Below are positions 1 to 9,033 of a stretch of 64,000 bases of DNA, in pieces. The position numbers and the translations under genes are program-made. The notes below the pieces were generated by a model. It was not told the origin of the DNA. It searched no databases and saw only the letters and a list, made by a program, of their open reading frames with translations. The stretch comes from CAZOJJ01 sp964580105 (GTDB taxonomy: Bacteria; Bacteroidota; Rhodothermia; Rhodothermales; Rubricoccaceae). The stretch spans positions 62,001 through 126,000 of the forward strand of contig CAZOJJ010000001.1 in NCBI GenBank assembly GCA_964580105.1. Direction: 5' to 3'. Each line of letters opens with the position of its first letter. Position 1 is the first letter of the stretch.

Positions 1-760
1 CCGCGCGCGAGAGGTGGGCGTAGCGCGTGCGCCGCCCGGCGCGCGGATGGTCGATCTCGACGACGTTGCCGTAGCCGCTGCGGGAGCCGACGAAGGAGAC
101 GACGCCGTCGCCCGTGGCATAGATGGGCGTCCCCGTCGGCGTCGGGAAGTCCACGCCGGCGTGGAGGCGGACGCGGCGGAGGATGGGGTGGTAGCGCATC
201 CCGAACCCGGAGGTCAGGCGCGCGTTGCGGAGCGGGAGGATGGCCGGCTGCTGGCGGATGATCGCCTCGCGCTCGCGGGCGAGGCGCTCGAGCTCCTCGA
301 AGGAGCGCGTCTGGAGCGTGAACTGGCGCTCGAGCCGGTCGAACGTCTCCGAGGTCTGGCGGAGGAGGCGGGCGGTGGAGCCGCTGAAGCGGGCGTAGTC
401 CTCCCCGCGCGCACCGCCGACGCCGACCTGGAACTCGTCCTCCGAGATCGGGTCCGCGTTGAGCACGGTCCGGTAGAGCTCGCGGTCGGTCTCGGAGAGC
501 TGCGCCAGCCGGTCCGAGAACGTGGCGAGGCGGGCGTTGGCAGAGGAGAGCTGGTTCTGGAGCGCCTCGATCTCCTCCTGCTGCGCGAGCTCGGTCGGCG
601 AGGTCCGCGTCGTGGCGATGGTCCAGACGCCGGCGGCCGTGAAGGCGAAGGAGAGGAGCAGCACGAGGCCGGCGTGGAGCACCCAGCGGGTCTTGCTCGG
701 CTGCACCTCCTTGAAGGTGCAGGCCTCGTGATCGTAGTAGTAGTAGCTGTTCTTGGGCAT
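1..760 (-). CDS. M23 family metallopeptidase, C-terminus cut by window edge
   Basis: A murein endopeptidase of the LytM/M23 type, anchored in the inner membrane and acting on peptidoglycan in the periplasm. About 252 residues are visible. They show a short tyrosine-rich cytoplasmic start (MPKNSYYYYD), one membrane segment at about residues 27-49, a probable coiled coil to about residue 110, and then the M23 core. The core has SGFGMRYHPI followed by HAGVDF, which carry two zinc ligands, and later GYGNVVEIDH and RYAHL. The last zinc-binding part may lie off the left edge. This layout is common for Bacteroidota M23 proteins. The ATG at 758-760 is the first good start. The remaining C-terminal length is unknown. 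Confidence 0.9.
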   Translation of the reverse strand, partial: MPKNSYYYYDHEACTFKEVQPSKTRWVLHAGLVLLLSFAFTAAGVWTIATTRTSPTELAQQEEIEALQNQLSSANARLATFSDRLAQLSETDRELYRTVLNADPISEDEFQVGVGGARGEDYARFSGSTARLLRQTSETFDRLERQFTLQTRSFEELERLAREREAIIRQQPAILPLRNARLTSGFGMRYHPILRRVRLHAGVDFPTPTGTPIYATGDGVVSFVGSRSGYGNVVEIDHPRAGRRTRYAHLSRA

Positions 761-1186
761 GAGCGGCGAGCGACTGGGGCGGACGGAAGCCGGAACCGCG
801 GCTCGCCGTGGTGGACGCGGCCGGCGCGAAGGCACGGGGCCTCCGGCGGGACGGGCCTACCAGAGCGAGCGGGATCCCGAACCGGGCGCCTGCAGAACAG
901 CGGGTGAGGCGGTCGCGAACGACCTGCTCGCACAGGCGGCCGGCGGACGCGCTCTCACCCGATACCCGCGGCCTCGGCAAACTTCAGGCCGAGAGCCCAG
1001 AAAGCGCGAACGGTTGGCCTTGCGGTCAACCGCTCGAGGTGGGAGCGCTTTCGCCGCCCCGAAAATAGGGGGAAGCCCTATGGGTGTCAACCGCTCCGTC
1101 ACACCCGCGGGCATTTCATGCGCGGCCCGCTCCCCGGCGCGCCTGTATCACCGCGAGATGCGCCGAATGGGGATCTACGGGCCGGC
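761..1186. other. Intergenic region without a gene; direct repeat flanking a hairpin
   Basis: About 425 bases lie between the M23 start and the hprK stop. No convincing gene is seen. The 11-base word GTCAACCGCTC occurs twice, at 1025-1035 and 1086-1096. Between the copies, at 1065-1081, is a small perfect inverted repeat, ATAGGG and CCCTAT with a 5-base loop. These could be an operator or leader for the M23 gene; the role is unknown. Confidence 0.5.
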
Positions 1187-2203
1187 TCACTCGATGTCGT
1201 GCTCGAACCACTCGATCCCCCGGCGCGGGCGAGCGGCCCCCTCGTTGCTCTGGATCCGGTCGGCCAGCCGACGGGCGAACACCTCGGCGGGGTCGTACCC
1301 GTAGTGCCGGAGCAGGTGGTTCATCGCGATGACTTCGCAGATCACCGTCACGTTCTTACCCGGCACGATGGGGAGCTTGACCATCGGCAGGCGCACGTCG
1401 AGGATGTCCTCCTCCGAGTCCACCATCCCGATGCGGGTGTATTCCTCGGCGGGGTCCCAGTGCTGCATCTGGATGACGACCTCGATGCGCTTCTGGTAGC
1501 GGATGGCGCGCACGCCGAACATGGCGCGGATGTCGAGGATGCCGAGGCCGCGGATCTCCATGAAGTGCTGGGCGAGCTCCGTCCCCGCCCCCATCAGCAC
1601 GCCCTCGGACTTCCGCGTGGCGATGACCACGTCGTCGGCCACGAGGCGGTGGCCGCGCTCGACGAGGTCGAGGGCCACCTCGCTCTTGCCGATCCCGCTG
1701 GCGCCGGTGAGCAGCAGGCCGATCCCGTACACGTCCACGAGCGAGCCGTGGAGGGTGAGCTGGTAGGCGAACTGGTCCTCCAGGAAGTCCCGGAGGAGGT
1801 ACATGAAGTCCACCGTCGGGACGGGCGTGGTGTAGACCGGGACGCCGGCGCGCTCGGCGGCGTCGAGGAGCACGTCCGGCAGTTCGTTGCCGTCGGTGAG
1901 GACGATGCAGGGGAGCGAGAACTGGAGGAGCCGCTCGAAGGCCGCCTGCCGCTCGGGGGGCGGGAAGTGCATCAGGAACCGGCACTCCGTGTTGCCGAGG
2001 ATCTGGACGCGCTGGTGCGTGAAGAGCTCGGTGTAGCCGGCGAGCGCGACGCCCGGGCGGTGGAGGTTCACGTCGGTCACCAGGCGGGGCTCGGGGTCCG
2101 CCCCGTTGCACGGCTCCATCGGCGTGCCGACGCGCGCGCGCATCTGCTCGACCATGTAGGCCACCGTGATCGACTCCTTCTTGAACGGCGTGGGCTTTCT
2201 CAT
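1187..2203 (-). CDS. hprK: HPr kinase/phosphorylase
   Basis: An ATP-dependent serine kinase and phosphorylase of the phosphocarrier HPr; in many Bacteroidota it probably serves nitrogen or carbon signalling without a full sugar PTS. The 338-residue protein has the usual two-domain layout. The C-terminal kinase domain has the Walker A loop GASGIGKSE at about residues 167-175, preceded by the family motif HGSLVDVYGIG, and the acidic LVADDV stretch just after it. Length fits the family. The ATG at 2201-2203 was chosen because upstream residues come from a short tandem repeat (2204-2231). It lies downstream of moxR on the same strand, about 90 bases apart. Confidence 0.95.
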   Translation of the reverse strand: MRKPTPFKKESITVAYMVEQMRARVGTPMEPCNGADPEPRLVTDVNLHRPGVALAGYTELFTHQRVQILGNTECRFLMHFPPPERQAAFERLLQFSLPCIVLTDGNELPDVLLDAAERAGVPVYTTPVPTVDFMYLLRDFLEDQFAYQLTLHGSLVDVYGIGLLLTGASGIGKSEVALDLVERGHRLVADDVVIATRKSEGVLMGAGTELAQHFMEIRGLGILDIRAMFGVRAIRYQKRIEVVIQMQHWDPAEEYTRIGMVDSEEDILDVRLPMVKLPIVPGKNVTVICEVIAMNHLLRHYGYDPAEVFARRLADRIQSNEGAARPRRGIEWFEHDIE

Positions 2204-2291
2204 GGCGGATGGCCGATGGCCGATGGCCGATGGCGGATGAGGCGTCCCTCCTCCATCACCCATCTTCCATCATCAATCAAGTTTCATCATC
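2204..2291. repeat. Two short tandem repeats between moxR and hprK
   Basis: Next to the hprK start, a 7-base word reading GGCCATC on the minus strand is repeated about three times. Nearer moxR, two copies of a word reading CTTGATTGATGATG on the minus strand lie side by side. The array sits in the leader of hprK and overlaps the region where a ribosome site would be. It is one of several private spacer repeats in this window. Confidence 0.7.
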
Positions 2292-2293
2292 AA

Positions 2294-3322
2294 TCAAGGG
2301 ACTTCCACCGTTTCGAGGACGCGGCCGACGATCTGCTCCGGGCTCACGTCCTCGGCCTCGGCCTCGTAGGTGACCGTGACGCGGTGGCGGAGCACGTCGA
2401 GCGCGAGGGCGCGGACGTCCTCGGGGGTGACATAGGCGCGGCCGTCGAGGAAGGCGTGGGCGCGCGCGGCGAGGTTGAGGTGGATGCTGGCGCGCGGGCT
2501 GGCGCCGTACGCGACGAGCCCGCCGAGGTCCCGGAGGCCGTACTCCGCCGGCGCCCGCGTGGCGAGCACGAGGTCCACGACGTAGCCCTCCACGCGCTCG
2601 TCCACGTAGAGGTGGTTCAGCAGCGCCCGCGCGGCGAGGATCTCCTCCGGCCCGACGACGGGTGCGACGACGGGCGCCTCGGTCGTCCGCGCCATCCGCC
2701 GCATGATCGCCAGCTCCTCCTCGCGCGCGGGGTAGCCGACGGTGACCTTGAGCATGAAGCGGTCCACCTGCGCCTCCGGCAGCGGGTACGTCCCCTCCTG
2801 CTCGATGGGGTTCTGCGTGGCGAGGACGAGGAACGGCTGGGGCAACGGGTAGGTCGTCTCGCCGATGGTCACCTGCCGCTCCTGCATCGCCTCCAGGAGC
2901 GCGCTCTGCACCTTGGCCGGCGCGCGGTTGATCTCGTCGGCGAGGATGAGGTTGGCGAAGACGGGCCCCTTCTTGACGGCGAAGCGGCCCTCGGCCTGGT
3001 TGTAGACCAGCGTCCCGATGAGGTCGGCCGGCAGCAGGTCGGGCGTGAACTGGATGCGCTGGAAGTGGGCGCGGACGGCCTGCGCCAGCGTCGAAACCGT
3101 GAGCGTCTTGGCCAGCCCGGGGACGCCTTCGAGCAGCACGTGCCCGCCCGCGAGGAGCCCGATCAGCAGGCGCTCGACCATGTACCGCTGCCCCACGACC
3201 ACCCGCCCGACGGCGTCGAGGAGGGGCCGGACGAACCGGCTCTGAACGGCGACGCGCTCGGTGGCGGCGGCGAGGTCGAAGACGGGCCGGTCGGCCTCGA
3301 CCGGATAGGGGGAGTCGGACAT
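2294..3322 (-). CDS. MoxR family AAA+ ATPase
   Basis: A MoxR-type AAA+ ATPase, a chaperone-like protein that usually works with von Willebrand A-domain partners in the cell envelope. The 342-residue protein has Walker A GVPGLAKT at about 66-73, Walker B ILADEINR, and the sensor region LATQNPIEQEGTYPLPEAQ. Partners such as Bat or VWA proteins normally sit beside it. None is seen here; the nearest related item is the BatD-like protein 12 kb away. The ATG at 3320-3322 is preferred over an upstream TTG because a TAnnTTTG-like box ends about 20 bases upstream of it. Its stop lies about 90 bases before hprK. Confidence 0.93.
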   Translation of the reverse strand: MSDSPYPVEADRPVFDLAAATERVAVQSRFVRPLLDAVGRVVVGQRYMVERLLIGLLAGGHVLLEGVPGLAKTLTVSTLAQAVRAHFQRIQFTPDLLPADLIGTLVYNQAEGRFAVKKGPVFANLILADEINRAPAKVQSALLEAMQERQVTIGETTYPLPQPFLVLATQNPIEQEGTYPLPEAQVDRFMLKVTVGYPAREEELAIMRRMARTTEAPVVAPVVGPEEILAARALLNHLYVDERVEGYVVDLVLATRAPAEYGLRDLGGLVAYGASPRASIHLNLAARAHAFLDGRAYVTPEDVRALALDVLRHRVTVTYEAEAEDVSPEQIVGRVLETVEVP

Positions 3323-3342
3323 CGGGCGGGGAGACTGGCGGG

Positions 3343-3350
3343 GCAAGGTA
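3343..3350 (-). promoter_or_regulatory. Candidate -7 promoter box for moxR
   Basis: The minus strand reads TACCTTGC, close to the Bacteroidota -7 consensus TAnnTTTG. It ends about 20 bases upstream of the moxR ATG. No clear -33 element is seen. Confidence 0.4.
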
Positions 3351-3451
3351 CGCGCGTACGAGCCGAAACGGCAGCGATGCTGGACGAGACGGCAGCGATG
3401 CCGGGACGCCGCCCCGCTCGCATGGCGCGCCCGGCTCGTCCGTTCGCCGCT

Positions 3452-4204
3452 CTACCGGAAGGGCCGCGCGCGGTCGAGCACGCGCACGAGGTCGGAGACG
3501 CCGACGGGGCCGTGGCGGTAGAGGAACGGCTCGCCGTACGTGGCCCCGATGCGGTAGCCGTAGGTCCGCGCCCGCGCCTCGACCCACGCAAAGAACGCCG
3601 GGTTGGAGATGAACGTCTCGGGCTCGTCGCCCTCGTAGTCCGGGTTGAAGAACTGGCTCTCGAAGGCGCGGAGCGCGGCGATCCGCCGGTCCCACACGGC
3701 CGTCACGTCCACCACGAACGTGGGCTCGAACGCCAGGCTCTGCATGTAGTGCAGAACGTGGTGGGGGCGCCAGGGCGCCTGGGGTGTCCCGTCGGCCTCC
3801 GCCGTCTCGACCTTTGCCAGACCGGCGTAGAAGAGCGCGTCCGTGGCGAGGCGAGCGGCAGCGGGGTGGTCCGGATGCCGGTCCTCCGGGGCGTTGAGGA
3901 GTACGATGGCCGGCCGGTAGCGGCGGATGACCTCGACGACGCGCCGCTGGTTGGCCTTGGTGTTGGCGAGGTCGCCGTCGGGAAGGCCGAGGTTTTCGCG
4001 GGCGGCGAGACCGAGGATCTCGGCCGCCCGGGCCGCCTCGGCGCCGCGCTGCTCGGGCGTGCCGCGCGTACCCAGCTCGCCGCGCGTGAAGTCGACGACG
4101 CCGGTGCGGTAGCCCTGCTCGGCGAGGAGGCACATCGTCCCGCCCGCGCACAGCTCGACGTCGTCGGGGTGAGCGGCGAGGGCGAGGACGTCGAGCGGGG
4201 CCAT
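3452..4204 (-). CDS. bshB1: Bacillithiol biosynthesis deacetylase BshB1
   Basis: A LmbE-fold zinc hydrolase that removes the acetyl group from N-acetylglucosaminyl-malate to give glucosaminyl-malate, the second step of bacillithiol synthesis. The 250-residue length matches the family. The zinc motif AHPDDVEL lies at residues 11-18 and the second histidine motif HPDH at 110-113. The PAPEDRHPDH-like stretch and the ending are typical of BshB1. bshC, the last step, lies at 11.5-13.2 kb, which supports this choice over other LmbE deacetylases. It follows the PD40 lipoprotein gene with only 2 bases between them, so they are probably co-transcribed. bshA is not in the window. Confidence 0.88.
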   Translation of the reverse strand: MAPLDVLALAAHPDDVELCAGGTMCLLAEQGYRTGVVDFTRGELGTRGTPEQRGAEAARAAEILGLAARENLGLPDGDLANTKANQRRVVEVIRRYRPAIVLLNAPEDRHPDHPAAARLATDALFYAGLAKVETAEADGTPQAPWRPHHVLHYMQSLAFEPTFVVDVTAVWDRRIAALRAFESQFFNPDYEGDEPETFISNPAFFAWVEARARTYGYRIGATYGEPFLYRHGPVGVSDLVRVLDRARPFR

Positions 4205-4206
4205 CG

Positions 4207-5376
4207 CTAGAGCGTGGCGAGGTGGAGGGTCGGGGTGCCGCCCTGCTGCGAGGAGAAGAGCACGCGGGAGGCGTCGGGCGAGAAGGCGAGGGCGCGCGCC
4301 TCGGCGAACCCATCCACGAGGCGGCGCGGCTCCGCGCCCGCCGCCGTCTCGACGATGTAGGGCGTCACGGCAATGCCGCCGGCGACGGAGATCTCCAGCG
4401 TGTAGAGCGCCCGGCCGCCGTCGGGCGAGAGCCCCAGCGGCTGCTTGAAGCCGTCGTCGTCGGTCAGCGTGGCCTCCTCGCCGCCGGTCGTGACGGTGTA
4501 GAGCACGCCGCTACCGGTCTCGGTGCCGTCGAAGGCGAGACGACCGAAGAGGAGGCGGCCGTCGTTGGCGAAGGCATTCGCCGCGTCCCCAGGCGGCACG
4601 ATGGTGCCGCCCGAGGCGACGACCCGTTCGTTGCCGCCGTCGAGGCCGATGAGGGCGAGTGCGCCATTCTGCATCGCGCGCGAGATGAGGAGGTCGCCCG
4701 AAGGAGCGAAGCCGATCGGCTTGGCCGCGCCGTTCTCCGCGATGCGCGTCACCGTCCGGTCGCCCGGCCGGAAGATCCACGTCTCGAAACCCGAGCTCTG
4801 CTTTTTGTCGAAACCCGCCAGCGCCACCGCGCTGCCGTCCGGCGCGAACGCAACCGGATCAAGCTGGGTCAGCGCCGCGACGGGGCCCTCGCCCGCCCGC
4901 AGGACGACCTCGGCCTCGGTCCCGTCCCGGCGCGCGAGCACGACGGACCAGGCCGGCACCCCCTCCTGGCCGACGGACGCGATCGAATAGGCAATCCGCT
5001 GGCCGTCCGACGAGACGGCGAAGGCGGACACGCGGCCGGCGGGCAGCGCGCCGCCCGTGAGGGCGACCTCGCCCAGCGTCGTCCCGCTCCTGTCGCTGGT
5101 GCGGAGCACGCTCGATCCCTCCCCGGTGGCGTCGGTCACGAGGTAGAGGATCGTCTGGCCGTCCGGGGCGAACTGCGCGGCGCTCCAGGTTGCGCCGCTC
5201 GCGATGGTGATGACGTCCGTGGTGAGCGGGCCGGGCTCGGGCGGATCCGGCGGCTCACCGGTGTCGCAGCCGGGCACGGCCAGGAGCGCAAGCACGAGCA
5301 CCCCGACGGGCACCGCGGAGCGGAGGATGGAGCGCCGGCGGCGCGCCTGCGCAGCGAGACGAATTGCGGGAGTCAT
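4207..5376 (-). CDS. Lipoprotein with TolB-like PD40 beta-propeller repeats
   Basis: A 389-residue predicted lipoprotein. It has an arginine-rich start, a hydrophobic stretch and a lipobox (LAVPGC, Cys37), then an acidic/proline linker. The rest has repeated FAPDG and LSPDG-type turns, such as FAPDGQTILYLV, FAPDGSAVALAG and LSPDGGRALYTL. These mark PD40/WD40-like blades of a TolB-type propeller. The role is unknown. It lies 2 bases upstream of bshB1, so they are likely expressed together, but no functional link is evident. The ATG at 5376 fits a signal peptide. Confidence 0.75.
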   Translation of the reverse strand: MTPAIRLAAQARRRRSILRSAVPVGVLVLALLAVPGCDTGEPPDPPEPGPLTTDVITIASGATWSAAQFAPDGQTILYLVTDATGEGSSVLRTSDRSGTTLGEVALTGGALPAGRVSAFAVSSDGQRIAYSIASVGQEGVPAWSVVLARRDGTEAEVVLRAGEGPVAALTQLDPVAFAPDGSAVALAGFDKKQSSGFETWIFRPGDRTVTRIAENGAAKPIGFAPSGDLLISRAMQNGALALIGLDGGNERVVASGGTIVPPGDAANAFANDGRLLFGRLAFDGTETGSGVLYTVTTGGEEATLTDDDGFKQPLGLSPDGGRALYTLEISVAGGIAVTPYIVETAAGAEPRRLVDGFAEARALAFSPDASRVLFSSQQGGTPTLHLATL

Positions 5377-5396
5377 CGGCGGGATGAAGTCCGGGG

Positions 5397-5446
5397 GCGG
5401 AAACGAGCGCGGAAACGAGCGCGGAAACGAGCGCGGAAACGAGCGC
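5397..5446. repeat. Four copies of a 12-base tandem repeat between leuS and the PD40 gene
   Basis: The unit GCGGAAACGAGC is repeated four times without change (5397-5444), plus two bases. It lies downstream of leuS and just upstream of the PD40 lipoprotein start. An alternating CG run follows at about 5465-5476. Confidence 0.9.
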
Positions 5447-5477
5447 TAAGCTACATCGTCGCCCGCGCGCGCGCGCT

Positions 5478-8162
5478 TTAGCCGAGGACGAAGTTGACGA
5501 GCCGCCCGGGCACGACGATCTCCTTGCGGATCGTCCCCCCGTCGAGGTAGCGGCGCACGTTCTCGACGGCCTTCGCCGCCGCCAGCACGTCGGCGTTCGC
5601 CGCGCCGGCCGGGACGGTGACGGTGCCGCGCACCTTGCCGTTGACCTGCACCGCCATCTCGACGGTGTCCGGCACCAGCAGCGATTCGTCGTACGTGGGC
5701 CACGGGGCGTAGGTGAGCGAGTCGTCGTGGCCGAGGGCGCGCCAGAGCTCCTCGCCGAGGTGCGGCGCGAACGGCGCCAGCAGGAGGACGAACGGCTCGG
5801 CCACGGCGCGCGGCACGGCGTCCCACTTGTACGCCTCGTTGACGAACTCCATCATGGCCGCGATGGCGGTGTTGAACCGGAGGCCGTCGATGTCCTCGGT
5901 CACCTTCTTGACGGTGGCGTGGAGGGCGCGGAGCTGGTCGCGCGTCGGCTCCGCCTCGGTGACGGCGTCGGCGAGGCCGCCCGTCTCCTCGTCGAGGAGG
6001 AGCCGGTAGGCGCGGCTGAGGAAGCGGTGGACGCCGCCGACGGAGCGCGTATTCCACGGCTTGACCTGCTCCAGCGGCCCCATGAACATCTCGTAGAGCC
6101 GGAGCGAGTCCGCCCCGTACTCGGCGACGATGTCGTCGGGGTTGACGACGTTACCCCGGCTCTTCGACATCTTGTGCGCGCGGGCGAGGACGCGAACGGA
6201 CGGCTCGGCCGCGAGCACGAAGCCCTCGCCCCGCTTCTCGACGGCGTCCTCCTCCACCCGCACCGGAGCGACGACCGCGCCGCCGCGCACGTCGGTGAAG
6301 AGGCCGTCCTCGCCCTCCTCGACGTGCTCGGCGGAGACCCAGACGCCGCCGGCCGTGCGGTAGGCGGTGTACTCCACCTCGCCCAGGATCATGCCCTGGT
6401 TGACGAGCTTGCGGAACGGCTCGTCGGTCGAGACCACGCCCGCGTCGTAGAGCACTTTGTGCCAGAAGCGGGCGTAGAGCAGGTGGAGCACGGCGTGCTC
6501 GGCGCCGCCGACGTAGAGGTCCACGGGCATCCAGTACCGCTCCTTCTCGGGAGCGACGAGGGCCTCGTCGTTGTGAGGATCGAGGAAGCGGAGGTAGTAC
6601 CAGCACGAGCCGGCCCACTGCGGCATCGTGTTCGTCTCGCGCCGCGCGGGCCGCCCCTCGAACGTGGTCGCGACCCAGTCCTCGATGGTGGCGAGGGGGC
6701 TCTCGCCCGTGCCGCTCGGCTGGTAGGACGCGACCTCGGGGAGCGTGACGGGCAGGGCGTCTTCCGGCAGCGGCTGCGGCACCCCGTCCACGTGAACGAC
6801 CGGCACCGGCTCGCCCCAGTAGCGCTGGCGGCTGAAGAGCCAGTCGCGCAGCTTGTAGTTCGTCTGCGCGCGGCCGACGCCGTTGTCCTCCAGCCAGCTG
6901 ATCACGGCGGCCTTCGCGGCGGCCGTGTCGAGGCCGTTCAGGTTCGGCCCGGCCTCGGCGATGCGGTCGATGGCGCGCCCGGAGGCGTCGGAGCGGACGT
7001 GGAGGCCGTCGTGCGTGAACGCCTCCACCAGCTTCCCCTCGGCGTCGTGGACGCCGCCTTCGAGGACCTCGCGGATGGGGAGGCCGAACGCCTTCGCGAA
7101 CGCGAAGTCGCGCTCGTCGTGCGCCGGCACGGCCATGATGGCGCCGGTGCCGTAGGAGGCGAGCACGTAGTCGGCGATCCAGATGGGAATGTGCTCGCCG
7201 TTGACGGGGTTCTGCGCGCTGGCGCCGGTGAAGACGCCCGTCTTCTTCCGCTCCTCCAGCCGGTCGCGCTCCGTCTTCCGCTTCGTCGCGGCGACGTAGG
7301 CGGCGACGGCCTCGCGCTGCTCGGGCGTGGTGATCTCGTCCACGAGCGGGTGCTCGGGGGCGAGGACCATGTAGGTGGCGCCGAAGAGGGTGTCCGGCCG
7401 CGTGGTGAACACGCGCACGACGGCCTCGGGGTGGCCGAGGACGCGGAAGTCGACCTCGGCGCCCTCGCTCCGGCCGATCCAGTTGCGCTGCATCTCCTTG
7501 ACGGACTCGGGCCAGTCGAGGTCGTCGAGGCCGTCGAGGAGGCGGTCGGCGTAGGCGGTGATGCGGAGCATCCACTGCCGCATGGGCACCTGGACGACGG
7601 GGTGGCCGCCGCGCTCGCTCCGCCCGTCCACGACCTCCTCGTTGGCGAGGACGGTGCCGAGCGCCGGGCACCAGTTGACGGGGATCTCGGCCTCGTAGGC
7701 GAGGCCGCGCTCGTAGAGCTTCAGGAAGATCCACTGCGTCCACCGGTAGTAGTCGGGGTCGGTGGTGTTTACCTCACGGCTCCAGTCGTAGGAGAAGCCG
7801 AGGCGCTGGAGCTGCTCGCGGAAGCGGGCGACGTTGCGCTGCGTGGTCTCGGCCGGGTGCGTGCCCGTCTCGATGGCGTACTGCTCGGCGGGCAGGCCGA
7901 AGGCGTCCCAGCCCATCGGGTGGAGGACGTTGTAGCCCTGCATCCGCTTCGCGCGGGCGACGATGTCGGTGGCCGTGTAGCCCTCAGGATGGCCGACGTG
8001 CAGCCCGGCCCCCGAGGGGTAGGGAAACATATCGAGGACGTAGAACTTCGGCTTCGAGGCGTCGAAGCCCGGGTCGCCGGGGCCGGGGGTGCGGAAGGTG
8101 TCGTGCTCCTTCCAGTGGGCTTGCCAGCGGCGTTCGATGGCGTCGAAGGGGTAACCGGCCAT
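5478..8162 (-). CDS. leuS: Leucine--tRNA ligase
   Basis: Class I aminoacyl-tRNA synthetase charging tRNA-Leu, cytoplasmic. The 894-residue protein carries the HIGH-type motif HVGH at residues 55-58 within PYPSGAGLHVGHPEGYTATD, the CP1 editing domain, and KMSKS at about 664-668. The anticodon-binding domain and the C-terminal VNGKVRGTV stretch follow. Length fits bacterial LeuRS. The ATG at 8160-8162 gives the normal MAGYPFDAIE start; a longer frame upstream is not conserved-looking. A TAnnTTTG-like box sits about 30 bases upstream. Confidence 0.97.
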   Translation of the reverse strand: MAGYPFDAIERRWQAHWKEHDTFRTPGPGDPGFDASKPKFYVLDMFPYPSGAGLHVGHPEGYTATDIVARAKRMQGYNVLHPMGWDAFGLPAEQYAIETGTHPAETTQRNVARFREQLQRLGFSYDWSREVNTTDPDYYRWTQWIFLKLYERGLAYEAEIPVNWCPALGTVLANEEVVDGRSERGGHPVVQVPMRQWMLRITAYADRLLDGLDDLDWPESVKEMQRNWIGRSEGAEVDFRVLGHPEAVVRVFTTRPDTLFGATYMVLAPEHPLVDEITTPEQREAVAAYVAATKRKTERDRLEERKKTGVFTGASAQNPVNGEHIPIWIADYVLASYGTGAIMAVPAHDERDFAFAKAFGLPIREVLEGGVHDAEGKLVEAFTHDGLHVRSDASGRAIDRIAEAGPNLNGLDTAAAKAAVISWLEDNGVGRAQTNYKLRDWLFSRQRYWGEPVPVVHVDGVPQPLPEDALPVTLPEVASYQPSGTGESPLATIEDWVATTFEGRPARRETNTMPQWAGSCWYYLRFLDPHNDEALVAPEKERYWMPVDLYVGGAEHAVLHLLYARFWHKVLYDAGVVSTDEPFRKLVNQGMILGEVEYTAYRTAGGVWVSAEHVEEGEDGLFTDVRGGAVVAPVRVEEDAVEKRGEGFVLAAEPSVRVLARAHKMSKSRGNVVNPDDIVAEYGADSLRLYEMFMGPLEQVKPWNTRSVGGVHRFLSRAYRLLLDEETGGLADAVTEAEPTRDQLRALHATVKKVTEDIDGLRFNTAIAAMMEFVNEAYKWDAVPRAVAEPFVLLLAPFAPHLGEELWRALGHDDSLTYAPWPTYDESLLVPDTVEMAVQVNGKVRGTVTVPAGAANADVLAAAKAVENVRRYLDGGTIRKEIVVPGRLVNFVLG

Positions 8163-8192
8163 GTCGGGGCGGGGCGGGCGCGAAAAGGAGCG

Positions 8193-8200
8193 AGAAGCTA
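8193..8200 (-). promoter_or_regulatory. Candidate -7 promoter box for leuS
   Basis: The minus strand reads TAGCTTCT, ending about 30 bases before the leuS ATG. It is a partial match to TAnnTTTG. Confidence 0.35.
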
Positions 8201-8376
8201 CGACGCGGCCCCGAGGCAGATCCGTGAAGCGGCCGTGAGCGGGCGATGTACCCCTGCTCTCACCTTTGGCCCCTGTACGCCGAGGCCGACCGGGAGAGCG
8301 TGGAACGCCGTATCCGGGGCCGGCCCTGGCGTTCAACCCGTGACGCCACACCGACCCCGGCGCTCCGCGTCGCACC

Positions 8377-8973
8377 TCAGTCTACGTAGAACGACCACAC
8401 GAGCTCGGCCGCGCGGTCGCCGTCGTAGCGCACCCGCAGCGTTTCGGGCGTCGGGTCGTCCGGGCTCGCCGCGCGCTCGTACGTGACCGTGCCACCCTCC
8501 GCACCTACCGAGTTGGGATAGGCCGCCTCGATGGCCTCGCGGCGGCTGCCGACGCCCAGGCCGCCCGCCGTGGTGTACCCCTCGTCCGTCACGCGGACCT
8601 CCTGGAGCAGCGCGCCGCCACCCGCCACGTCGTAGACCGTGAGCGCGAGGCCGTCGTAGACGTACGTGCGGAGCGTGTCCACCTGGCCCGGGACGTGCCG
8701 GTTCTCGACCGCCTCGGTTTCGATGCGCCGGGGCTCGTCCAGCCGTGCCAACAGCGCCGGGGTGTCGAGCGCGGGGTCGAGGAGCTCGGCCAGCGATACG
8801 CCCGGGCGGAACCCTTCGAGCCGGGGATCCATCGGGGGGCCCATCGGAGGCTGACCGGGGCCGGCGGTGACGGGCTCCGACACCTCCGGGGCACCCTCGG
8901 CACCCGAACCGACCCCATCGGACCGGCACGCGGCGAGGGCGACGAGCAGCACGCATGGGACGAGCAGGCGCAT
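8377..8973 (-). CDS. Small lipoprotein of unknown function
   Basis: A 198-residue protein with a lipobox near the start (LVALAAC, Cys16) and a Pro/Gly-rich linker. The soluble domain has a repeated pattern of strands, such as RTYVYDGLALTVYDV and LLQEVRVTDEGY, and ends WSFYVD. It contains LGVGSRREAIEAAYP, a turn seen in small lipoproteins of the SmpA/BamE type, but similarity is too weak to name it. It is divergent from the AMIN-like lipoprotein gene, with 60 bases between the starts. The ATG at 8971-8973 gives a proper signal peptide. Confidence 0.65.
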   Translation of the reverse strand: MRLLVPCVLLVALAACRSDGVGSGAEGAPEVSEPVTAGPGQPPMGPPMDPRLEGFRPGVSLAELLDPALDTPALLARLDEPRRIETEAVENRHVPGQVDTLRTYVYDGLALTVYDVAGGGALLQEVRVTDEGYTTAGGLGVGSRREAIEAAYPNSVGAEGGTVTYERAASPDDPTPETLRVRYDGDRAAELVWSFYVD

Positions 8974-9033
8974 GGCGACGGAAGCAAGAGATGGAACGGA
9001 GCGTTGTAAAGCCCGGCACCCACGTCTGATCCC

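Noticed and set aside
1118..4210. Long plus-strand open frame opposite hprK, moxR and bshB1
   Set aside because: It is the mirror of real genes; high GC lowers stop frequency. Composition is Asp/Glu/His/Arg-rich with no family match.
5727..8486. Long plus-strand frame opposite leuS
   Set aside because: Shadow of leuS. It has no conserved motif and its sequence is low complexity.
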